Positions 47,082 through 56,199 of a stretch of DNA of 64,000 bases are shown here, in pieces. The stretch lies in contig MNCI01035130.1 of the NCBI GenBank assembly GCA_015680685.1, forward strand, positions 663,403-727,402, in the 5' to 3' direction. This stretch comes from Gnetum montanum. Lineage: Eukaryota > Streptophyta > Gnetopsida > Gnetales > Gnetaceae. Under the pieces are notes generated by a model, which did no database searches, was not told the origin of the DNA, and saw nothing but the letters and a program-made list of their open reading frames with translations. The stretch's first letter is position 1. Every line of letters starts with the position of its first letter. A program made the position numbers and the translations under genes.

Positions 47082-47600
47082 TGTAACATCCTGTCCCTTG
47101 TTAAGGGTAGAAAAATATTATAAAAATGTGATTAACCTTCAAATGAAGGGATGTCTCATTACTAGGAGTTACAATTATTCATATATCCCTTAGGAATGGG
47201 TTCAACCTATGCCATTTAAGGCTGGGTTTAGAGGTCATGTTGAGCATGGAATTGCGGAGCTTGAAAAGACAAGTGATGAGAGTTGGATGAAGTGGAATAA
47301 GAAGGAATTGATTACCCCTTGGGTGAGATAGCCTAACCATGATGGTAGTGCTATATTGCCTCTAAGGCATAAGTGGCATGGAAAGATAACCTAGAGGGCA
47401 TTATAGTAAACCACTCTTATTGATAAAATTTTTATTTCTGTTTTCTTTCCTATTCCATGTATAAATTATTTATTTACCAGTTATTCATTATTCAAAATAT
47501 TTTATGATATTTCTATTATATTGCTTATGAGTGTGATGAAAGCAATGAATTAAGTGATGATCGATCATTTTTTTACAACATATGGGAACATGATGTCACA
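47082..47600 (+). repeat. 3' LTR of element B (519 bp)
   Basis: It begins TGTAACATCCTGTCCC and ends CATGATGTCACA and aligns with 28236-28766. Confidence 0.92.
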
Positions 47601-48199
47601 GTGTCCTTGGCAGTGATGGTGTGGTAGGTTCTGTAATGGCTAGAGTACCTACACTTGGGGTGGATCATGGAGTAGTACATAAAGCTTTTAAACCTATTGC
47701 TGAACTCATGTGAGAAGATTAAGATTAATGACCTTGACATTTTGCACATCCTATCATGAACATTGGACCCTTGCAACTCATGTGTTGATACATAGGCATA
47801 GATGAGCCTTGAGTGAATCAACCTTGATGCCATTGATGGACACTACCATGGTTACGTCAGTGACATTTGGAGCCTAGGATTGACATTTTTGTAGTGCTAT
47901 GTGGGGTAGCTCTTACTACTGGTGCCCAAAGTAGTCCTCATCTGGCCCATGCTCATGTGCACCATTTGCTATGATGAGCTACCTACACCCTCAATGACGC
48001 CCTCCTCTACAACCACTCCCTACACTGTGCCACTATAGAAACCCTACCACCATGCCACCTACCACTATCTGATACCTTCTCTACCGCCACCGTGCATTGT
48101 TCTCTCTTTTGAATAGCTCCTATTGTTGCTATTGTCACCCCAGTGCATCAATCTTGCTTACATTACTACCAAAAGAGTTGCTAGAAATTATGGTAATCC

Positions 48200-48490
48200 A
48201 CAGTGTTCGAGAACTTTGTGGACACTATAAATATTGTGAAATCCTACCTTCCATGATGCTTTGTAGACACTATGAAATCTTGCCTCCCATGAAGCTCTAT
48301 GGACACTGTGGAATCCTACCTCCCATGCTGCTCCATGGACATCATGGAATCCTTCCTCCCATAGTGCTTCGTGGATACCATAGGCACTATGAAATCCTAG
48401 CACCAACAAAGCTCTGTGGATACCAGAGATACTATGGAATCTTGCCATCTATGGAGCTTCATGGACATCATGGGCACTGTAGAATCTCAC
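48200..48490 (+). repeat. Minisatellite of 36-bp units (some 51 bp)
   Basis: About seven units share ATGAAATCCT, CCTCCCAT and GCTC.ATGGACA words. Because the unit is a multiple of three, a frame at 48097-48552 stays open and reads as 12-residue repeats such as HYEILPPMKLYG and HCGILPPMLLHG. Whether it is translated is unknown. Confidence 0.75.
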
Positions 48491-48597
48491 CTCTCATTAA
48501 TTGTAAAATTTTATGTAAGTTAATAGAAAATTTAAAAACATTAGTAGAATAGTCGTAAATTTAAATTTAAAACATGGGAAATTTTTTTTAAAAAAAT

Positions 48598-48706
48598 AAT
48601 TTGGTGCTTTAACAACATGTGAGAGAAGAATTTTGTAATTAAGTACACTAACTCTGAAGTAGTATTGGGATGGGTGACCTCTTGGGAAGTCTTTATTTTC
48701 CATGCC
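48598..48706 (+). pseudogene. 5S rRNA-derived sequence, copy 2
   Basis: Bases 48638-48691 align without gaps to the same 54-base part of plant 5S rRNA as copy 1, with GGGATGGGTGACCTCTTGGG nearly unchanged. The preceding AGAATTTTGTA fits the 5S AGAACTCCGCA by C-to-T changes alone, so more of the 5' half is kept than in copy 1. Confidence 0.82.
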
Positions 48707-49344
48707 TAAGATTTTTAACTTCAAAAGTCATAATGTTTAATTTTGGAAGTATTTTTTGGAAAATAAAGAGTTGTTTCCTATAGATTTGAACCTCCTAGAC
48801 ACAATGGTGAAGTTAGATCTATGCCATGAAACTTTGAAAAGTAATTTTTACTTGTTGCCCAACCTAGTGCCTTAAGATCCTCAAAAGCCTAATTTTAGCA
48901 TAACTTGTGCATACGATGTCCATTTCTAACATATGAATAGTGATTTCCAACATTTTTAAACTTTTAAAACTTAATGGTGAGGTTAGATTTATCATGTGGG
49001 TACTTTATTATTCAATAATATCATAAACTATGTCTTAAAAGTTGACAACCTAGGGCAACTAATCATGTCTAACAATTTAATTTTTGAGACTTATAGATTT
49101 AACCTTTTAAGTGATAATCTTAAGTGCTTAACCCTTGTAGATTGCCATAAGATCACTAACCCTTGGTGTGTCATTACTTACACTATTAGAGTCAGTGTCT
49201 TAAGGGGGATAGAAAGGTTATTAAGAATTAGATAATTTAGTTAAATATTATGAAAATTAGTTGATGAATTAGTTGGTAAAAAAAATAGTTAAGAAGATGT
49301 ATATAAATTTTTCTTGTAATCAAATCATACAACTATACAACATG

Positions 49345-49776
49345 GAGAGTCATAATCTTGTTTCAACAAGGTTTATGATACCCATGAAGAGAAATGACCT
49401 AAAAGAGAATCCAAGAATGATAATGAAAGTTGTAACATACAATGTGCTTGCAACCTCCCTAGCTAGTGAGAAACAACATCTGCTATGTCCACCATGGGCC
49501 TTGGCCTAGCATGAATATCGATACCCACACATCTTAGTAGAGTTACAAGATTTAACTGTTGATGTCTTATGCCTACAAGAAGTCTTGCCATGAGAATTCC
49601 TATATCAATCTCAACTGGACTTGGAGAAGATGGGATGCAGAGGTATTTATAAGCAAAAAGGTTCTTGTGGAAGTGCTTCTTTCAAGTTGTACAGATTAGC
49701 CTACTATGGAACTCACAACCTGGATGATTGCATAATATTTTATAAAGAAGCCATGTTTGAATTAGTACAAAGATTC
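49345..49776 (+). pseudogene. CCR4-like endonuclease/exonuclease/phosphatase family gene fragment
   Basis: One frame reads KVVTYNVLATSLASEKQHLL, then CPPWALA, EYRYPHILVELQDL, VDVLCLQEV and DDCIIFYKEAMFELVQR. This is the start of the EEP domain of CCR4-type deadenylases and their relatives (YNVLA...CP.WAL.W.YR...LQEV...). It has two in-frame stops, TAG where Trp is expected (after WALA) and TGA after LQEVLP. No intron is seen over 430 bp, so it may be a processed copy or a single-exon fragment. It is cut off at 49777 by a TGTTGGCG sequence that looks like an LTR start. Not functional. Confidence 0.75.
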
Positions 49777-50092
49777 TGTTGGCGACTGTTTGGGACGTGA
49801 CCGCCAACGAGTGTCCTCGAACAGGGTTTAGGTGGTTGCTGGTCTCTGGCAACACCAAGGCCCAGATACCTCCAAATAAACTCAGTAGTTAATGTGAGTA
49901 TGTGTGTGTGCTGTTGCGGTATGCAGTTGTGAAAAATGAAACGATTGCGTTGTGTGTAAACTACAAATGACTTATCTTAAGGAGATTCAGCCAACTTTGC
50001 CAAGTACTGTGAGTTGTTGAGAGTTCCTATTTTGTTCAATTGCCTAGTCTATGTGGTCCTTATAATACCTACTTGTAACAAATAAAATTTTG

Positions 50093-50515
50093 NNNNNNNN
50101 NNNNNNNNNNNNNNNNNNNNNNNNNNNNNNNNNNNNNNNNNNNNNNNNNNNNNNNNNNNNNNNNNNNNNNNNNNNNNNNNNNNNNNNNNNNNNNNNNNNN
50201 NNNNNNNNNNNNNNNNNNNNNNNNNNNNNNNNNNNNNNNNNNNNNNNNNNNNNNNNNNNNNNNNNNNNNNNNNNNNNNNNNNNNNNNNNNNNNNNNNNNN
50301 NNNNNNNNNNNNNNNNNNNNNNNNNNNNNNNNNNNNNNNNNNNNNNNNNNNNNNNNNNNNNNNNNNNNNNNNNNNNNNNNNNNNNNNNNNNNNNNNNNNN
50401 NNNNNNNNNNNNNNNNNNNNNNNNNNNNNNNNNNNNNNNNNNNNNNNNNNNNNNNNNNNNNNNNNNNNNNNNNNNNNNNNNNNNNNNNNNNNNNNNNNNN
50501 NNNNNNNNNNNNNNN
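50093..50515. other. Assembly gap, 423 N
   Basis: Run of N. Frames that cross it are artefacts. Confidence 0.99.
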
Positions 50516-50852
50516 AACAAGAACAATAAGAGCAATCTAAAAATCCCAAAATTACTTGCCAAGGATGATACTATCTAAACCACTAGCTAAACAATTTAAA
50601 AAAAAATAAAAAACAATAAGCATAACTCACAGGACTATGACAAAGAGGCTGAAAACTTTTCTTTAGCAAGCAATCTTTCACAATTTCTTCTTTACAATGC
50701 TCTTCCAAGATCCAAAGTGTGTCTCCAAGTCAGAGCTCAAGTGTCACTGATGATCCTCTCAATGTGTTCTATCTTCTTACCCCTGAAGCCTTTTTATAAG
50801 GTTCAAAAGGTAGTTACATTCAAAATATCTTTGCTAACTTCTCTCCCAAGTA

Positions 50853-50919
50853 ACTTGCCCAACAAGTTAGGAGATTACTTGCCCAACAAGCTAGGAGATT
50901 ACTTGCCCAACAAGTTAGG
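50853..50919. repeat. Three 24-bp units, each with a small hairpin
   Basis: The unit ACTTGCCCAACAAGTTAGG plus GAGATT is repeated at 50853, 50877 and 50901 (last one partial). ACTTG and CAAGT inside each unit can pair around CCCAA. Confidence 0.88.
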
Positions 50920-51649
50920 TAAGTTACAAAAATTTTGGGTTGTTGTAACCACCATAGAGATAAAAAAGCTGTAGCTGACAAGTGTCCCATTTAATTGACA
51001 AGTGGCCCTTCAGTCGCCAAGTGGTCACCATGGAGACAAAAAAGCTATTGTTGACAAGTGGCCTTTTTAATTTCCAAGTGTCTTCATGGTAATTAAAATT
51101 AAAATTAGTTACAAATATCATAGTTGTAACTATCATAGGAAGTTACAACTTCCATAAGAATAAAAGGGATAATAGCCAAATGTCCCCTTTATATAGGATG
51201 TTACAAAAATACCCATAATTTTCTTTTCCTTTTTAAATCATAAAATATTTTGTTTAAATCATAGTAATAGAGATAGTAACCATGGAGTTGTTGCATACAT
51301 GGATGGGTTAATATATAAATATATATATGTACGTAGGTATAGCCAAATGCATAAGTGGAGTTGTAATGCCATGTTTTCAGCACAAGGTGGATGTCATGTG
51401 AAGTGCTCTTGGATGAACACATTGGTGACTTTTGGCTTACCCAACACGTGGTCCAATCATTGCTGTAATAACATGAAATCACAAGAGCCGTCACTACCAT
51501 AGTTACTCTTACCATGAAATACTAGAGAGGTGCACGCTTACGTCCATTGTTTGGCACCATCGTCTCTGCCAGGTATATTGCATAGTTGTAGTGTCTTAGC
51601 ATTCTGCAAAAATCCTTTGTAATGCAGAAATATGAATTTCGTCTGTTTT

Positions 51650-52090
51650 TGCTCGTATTTCTCAAGGCACTCCTATTCACAGCGGAGCCCTGGGTGCCCA
51701 TGACATCTAGCCTGAGAACCCAGACGAAGGACTACTTGCTCTGCATCAAACCCATTGTGAATTTCTGTAGTAGCTCTTTGCTACATCGAGAAAAGCTCCC
51801 GAACGAGATGTATACTACTGATTCTTTGGGCTTCGAGTTAAGCCAAGCTAAAAGATCGAACTCTATTAACAGGCTCGTTCTGCAGCTAAATTTTATTTCT
51901 TCCGTGGGTTGTGCGGGATAATCTATTCTGTTCATGAATTCTTTGGGTAGTAGGGGTTGACAGTGGTGTTTTTGGTTGCTGAAGAGCAGAGGAGGAAGAT
52001 TTTCCTTGGAAAAAGGGCATGCTGAACATGCGGTTTTGAAAGAACAGGTCAAAATTTCTTTGGTTCCAACAGCAAATGACAAACGCGATT
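51650..52090 (-). pseudogene. UDP-glycosyltransferase fragment
   Basis: On the minus strand 51732-52082 ends AWLNSKPKESVVYISFGSF followed by SKELLQKFTMGLMQSK, a TAG stop, then SFVWVLRLD. This matches the segment just before the sugar-donor (PSPG) box of plant family-1 glycosyltransferases (WL..KP..SVVYVSFGS...GL..S...FLWV.R). The PSPG box itself is absent, since the similarity ends near 51665. The N-terminal half was not recognised upstream. The CpG content is higher than in the surroundings, suggesting a fairly recent arrival. Confidence 0.72.
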
Positions 52091-53390
52091 TCGGGTTTTA
52101 GCCGCCTGAAATTTTTTTGCCCCAAATTCGCCTAGGGCTTCCTACGTTTTTCTTTCCGAAAGCAACCATGATTTGGCTATTGAGTCCCTGCCACACATCC
52201 ATACTGACGACGCGGTCGACGCTGCCTTCTATTTTTCTAGCCGCAACAGTGCCCATTATTATCCAATTCGAATCAGTTCTTAGAAATGGAGGAGTGCCAT
52301 AGTTTCCTCAGTCACGCGCTTCTCCTTCAATTTTTTTACCACTGGTGCACAGTGACAACAATAGGCACCAAGCGTTCCTCCACAAATCCGTCATTGCAGA
52401 AAGGGCAATGCAGGTCTATGTTGCAGCCGCACGGCCCGCGGATCGAATGATGGTGCTGGTAGCAGTACCAGATTTACCTGCGTATGCATACAGTGCTGAA
52501 AATAGTGTCCACAAGTCTAACCAAATCCAGATCGGCAAGCAAGCCTCACTTTGCCCTATAGAAATTCAAACCTAGAAACCTCCACGCCCTCCACAATTTC
52601 GCAGCCGTTAGTTTCTTTAACGTGCGCATTCTCTGCTGGGAATGTTAGCTTTGAGTAGGGAAAGTATATGTGGTTTCATTGCTCCATAAATTTTCACAAC
52701 TCTAAACATTTTGACATGCTATTTCAAAATCATCCCTAAATGATTTTTAAGTTTCATATTCCTTGCAATGAATCTTTTCAAACATCAACGATAAGGGTAT
52801 TCTCTATCCAAATGATCAATTCCTGAAAGTATTTCTAACAATAAAGATTCCTTGCTTGTCAATTTAGTCGCCATTGGCACATTATCTCTTGTAACCTTCT
52901 ATTCACTATCTTTCTTCCTTAAGGGCTCCATGCAAGGAATGCTTTAGTTGATGATGTAGACAACCAATGATGTTTCTTTGAGGATAATACTCTAGTATAC
53001 CTAATCCACCTCATAGCATGTTCCAAATAAGAGTTAGACAGACCTCTGGAATATCCACAAAAGAGATGGGCTGGAAGAAGGTGAACATCTTCAGTAGGGA
53101 TAAGTAATGATCAAAGAATTCTATAGACTTTAGCCACGTAAAAGTTCCAACCTAGTGAATTTTGAGAAGCAAAATCATATGCTTATTTCCCATGCTAAGT
53201 ATCGGTCCGATTGATAATCTGAAGAATTAAAATTAGGGAGAATAAATGTAGCCCATCTCATCCAATTTTTTTAGCGAGTGACAAGAATCAATACCTTTGA
53301 AACCTACATCTTGCCATTTCAATAGTTCTATTGAAATATTTTGAAGGTTTCAATCATCTCATATCTCTGTTCCATGAAATGGCCTAAATG
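52091..53390. other. No gene recognised
   Basis: The first 500 bp remain CpG-rich and may hold the decayed upstream part or an intron of the glycosyltransferase copy. Beyond about 52650 the DNA turns AT-rich with no recognised feature. Confidence 0.4.
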
Positions 53391-53399
53391 TGCCAACAG

Positions 53400-54060
53400 A
53401 TTCAAATGGAATTTAGAGGTTATGATTTCTAAAATTCTAGAACTTCAAAACATGAAAAAGAAAGAATAGTTGAGGTTTTAGAGAAGTTACATAGCTTTGA
53501 AAATGATACTAAGAATCTAGTTATTAGAAAGGTATGTATGCATGGTTAAGACACATTTAATTGCCAAATCAACATGTCCAGATGTTAGATTGTGCCAAGG
53601 AGCATACCAGAGAAAAGTTTGAAGAATAAGTTATTTCTAAGACATACTGATCAAGTGCCAATTTTCATTTGTGAAGACTTCAATAAAAAAATTGAAAGTA
53701 GTGTTTATTAATTCTTAAAATATGGATGTGTAAAAGAATCCTTGGATGATAAATCCAATTTGAAGAAGATGTTTATATCAATTCAACATGCAATTCCATT
53801 GGCCATTGCATATCTTGCCTACTTTGAATCTTTAATAGATAAATTAAATTCCAGAATTTAGGAATAAATGATGTTAATGGATAGTACTCATCAAGAACCA
53901 TAGTTTAGCAAGTACTTTGCCACAATTGATGAAAATGTATTAACAAGATTCTTCATTGAGATCCTAGATTATATTTGGTACAATGTCTAATTATTCCAAG
54001 TTACCAAGTTGCTAGAATTAATTTCTAAAGAAGAAGTTAAGAAGAAGTGAGATTAAACCC
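53400..54060 (+). pseudogene. Unrecognised coding-like stretch
   Basis: In one plus frame long pieces between stops read like protein, for example LFLRHTDQVPIFICEDFNKK, MFISIQHAIPLAIAYLAYFE and TRFFIEILDYIWYN. Stops are mainly TAG or TAA. I do not recognise the family. Confidence 0.3.
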
Positions 54061-54598
54061 TTTCATCTTGAACAAGACCATCCGATTATATACCTCTTAT
54101 GCTAGACCTACAACTACTTCCATAAATTCCTTAGGTTGATCAAGTTCAAGAAGTATCTTAACCTTACTTTTATTTATGATTTTCATAAGTTTCTTCATTA
54201 TTTAATTTATATTTTAATTAGATACGTAAAATTTCTATGATAATATAGGTTGAGAATAAGGATTTGCCCTACCTTCACTTGGATAAGTAGATATGAGTTG
54301 CACTTTGTGTGATCCTACTTAGGGCTAGTGATTGGTGGTTGGTAGATCTTTAATTCACCTCTTATCATTATCTTAGAAAATGAGGTAAGTAGTAATAAAG
54401 TAATATTTAAATTCCAATATATTATTCTCACATATATTTTATCTGTAGAATAAGGAAGAGAACATCAGGATATATAACTTCATCCCAAGGAAGAAATCTA
54501 ATTATTGAAGCATAGGTGCATAAAAGAAGCATTGGAGTTGAAAAAAGATAGTGAATGTGGACTCGTTCGAGGATGAAAAAAACCTATAGGGGGTAGAT
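54061..54598 (+). other. 3' internal end of element C with polypurine tract
   Basis: AT-rich DNA with no recognised gene, ending in AACCTATAGGGGGTAGAT (54581-54598), the purine tract that precedes the right LTR of C. Confidence 0.6.
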
Positions 54599-55090
54599 TG
54601 TAATGTCCTAGCTCTCAAATGATGTTGCTGGTTAATGAGAATGGAGTCTCTTCATAACAAGCGTTATCATTATCATAATAAGAGTTGAAAGGGAAGTTGT
54701 AATAACGGATGTGTTTCTTGAGGTAAGCTTTGGAGGTTTGACTTAATGCATTTATACATAGGCATAGAGGTTGTTCTAGCATGGAATTATAGAGCTGGTA
54801 AAGGTGAGTAACATGTGCTAAGTGAAGTAGGAAAGGAAGTGGATTGGCCATTCCTTCTGGAGAGTAATAGGCCTAACCATGGTGGCAATGCTAGATTGCC
54901 TATAAGGGATAGAGGCCAGAAAAAAACCACAAGGAACACTCTTAGAGCATGATCTAGATACACTATTCCCCATCAATATAACATTCTTTCTTCTTTCATT
55001 TTGCATTTTTCTTGTTATTTTCTTTATGCATAATGTCAAATGTTACATATATTTGATGTTTTCCATGACATCTGGGGACAGGATGTCATA
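54599..55090 (+). repeat. Right LTR of element C (492 bp)
   Basis: It begins TGTAATGTCC and ends AGGATGTCATA (originally TCACA). It aligns with 26448-26884 and more distantly with the LTRs of B, so C and B belong to related families. Confidence 0.85.
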
Positions 55091-55330
55091 GTTGTGGTCT
55101 ATCCTTAGCATGCAAATGGATATGATGTTGAACAATGGATGGAGAAATCCCCTCATTAAGATCCATAGGTGACTAAACCAAAGCTTCAAGGGAATTTTTT
55201 AAAACATAAATCAATTTTTATTCATGATCAATGGTTAAACCTAAACTAATGATCAAAGGTTTATTGTTCTTAGCATAAATATATTTCAATTGAGAAGAAA
55301 GTTCCTTTAAATCTCAAGTTACCTCCTCAC
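55091..55330 (-). pseudogene. Start of RT of element D
   Basis: On the minus strand: EELSSQLKYIYAKNNKPLII, SLGLTIDHE, LNEGISPSIVQHHIHL and HAKDRPQ. This matches the Athila-type segment before the RT fingers (L...L.YAFL...PVIIS..L ... IKGISPS.C.H.I.L). It breaks off exactly at the right LTR of element C. Confidence 0.75.
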
Positions 55331-55541
55331 CACTTATACCAAAAGGTTAATTCTCCAACTTAAACGAATCCTCAACATCCAAAGCGTCTTCTACTTGAGT
55401 ATAGATGAGATATCTTTGTTCATTTATAGTTACATCTTTGTATTCTTCTAATGTTAGTACCTAATATACCTAATCCCAATCGCATAATGTTTAAGAAACC
55501 ATGTTTCCTACAACAACATTCACCATATTAAGTTCATGAAA

Positions 55542-55928
55542 CTAGAATTGGTTATCAAGGTTACATAAATTTACTGAAAAATTCATGTTTGAAAATGTTA
55601 AAGTCATCAATCTAGTTTTCACATAAATAACCGCATTCATTATTACCAACATGGACCTACCTAAAATCAAAGAATAAACATTATTCAAAGAAGATATATA
55701 ATAATATAGCACAATGAAATCAATAAGGTATAAAGATTTATCCATCTGTATTAAAACATCCTCAACAATATCTTTTGGATAAATAGTAGAGCTATCAACC
55801 AAAGAAATGGTAATATTAGTAGGTCTATTATGATCATAACACAATAATTGATAAATCTGAAATGTCATAATATTTACATTGGCCCCTAGATCCAGTAATT
55901 CATGATGAAATTTCTTATTATGAATCAT
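55542..55928 (-). pseudogene. Protease of element D (stop-free)
   Basis: 129 codons without a stop: ELLDLGANVNIMTFQIYQLL, then PTNITISLVDSSTIYPKDIV, EDVLIQMDKSLYLIDFIVL and SLILGRSMLVIMNAVIYV. It is the Athila-type retropepsin (LLDLGASVNLLP...YPRGIVEDVLVKVDKF..PVDF..L...ILGRPFL). The usual catalytic DxG is readable as DLG. Confidence 0.88.
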
Positions 55929-56199
55929 CTAAGCAATCATAGGACTAGTAGGGTTTTTTTCCTTTTTAGGCATCCTAGCCTTCAAAGTATTTATGATATT
56001 TTCAACAAGTCTAACATGCTTGGGTATTCTAATTTTCTTCCTCATAGAATGAAGTTCCTTAAGGTATTTAGCATATTAAGGAGTATCTTCAATGACTCTT
56101 AACAAGGGAATATGTAAGGTCTTTGAAAAGGTTTTGAATTTACATATCATCAACCTCATTCAATTCTAATCTATGAGGAAAAGATTCCTCTAAAAAAGA

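Larger units (their letters stand above)
28236..47600 (+). mobile_element. Element B, chromovirus (Ty3/gypsy with chromodomain), split by element A
   Basis: LTRs are 28236-28766 and 47082-47600, both starting TGTAACATCCTG and ending GATGTCACA. Gag with a zinc knuckle, protease and the first half of RT lie at 32790-34934; the rest of RT, RNase H, integrase and a chromodomain lie at 44547-46833, in one order and strand once A is removed. Flanking pentamers ATGTT and GTGTC differ only by two transitions and could be a worn target duplication. All frames carry stops. Confidence 0.87.
47840..48960 (+). repeat. Composite repeat with 5S rRNA-derived segment, copy 2
   Basis: Same order as at 31430-32760: a triplet-rich part, a minisatellite, a 5S-derived segment (48598-48706), then GAACCTCCTAGACACAATGG and CTTAAGATCCTC. 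It lies in the internal region of element C, right of element B. The edges are approximate. Confidence 0.6.
49777..51600. mobile_element. LTR-like insertion(s) after the EEP fragment, with gap
   Basis: The segment begins TGTTGGCGACTG with a short inverted word (GTTGGCG ... CGCCAAC) and interrupts the EEP reading frame at an AGATTC site. After the N run, the right part appears to be in the opposite orientation, with a TATA-like CTATATAAAGG on the minus strand near 51186. No coding domain is recognised and no end or target duplication could be matched. Confidence 0.4.
26448..55090 (+). mobile_element. Element C, LTR retrotransposon containing B and gene fragments
   Basis: It is bounded by related LTRs at 26448-26884 (lacking its first 110 or so bases) and 54599-55090. 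The left LTR is followed by a primer-site-like sequence (TTTTATACTAGAGG) and the right one is preceded by a purine tract (AGGGGGTAGAT), fixing the plus orientation. Once B is removed, no pol domain is recognised inside; instead it holds a composite 5S-derived repeat, an exonuclease-family gene fragment and a glycosyltransferase fragment. It is either a non-autonomous carrier or a heavily rearranged chromovirus. Confidence 0.6.

Noticed and set aside
50044-50578. Three frames of 162-172 residues across the second N run
   Set aside because: Almost wholly undetermined residues.
51732-52082. Intact small glycosyltransferase gene
   Set aside because: It begins at a non-ATG codon, has a stop before the SFVWVLR motif and lacks the sugar-donor box.
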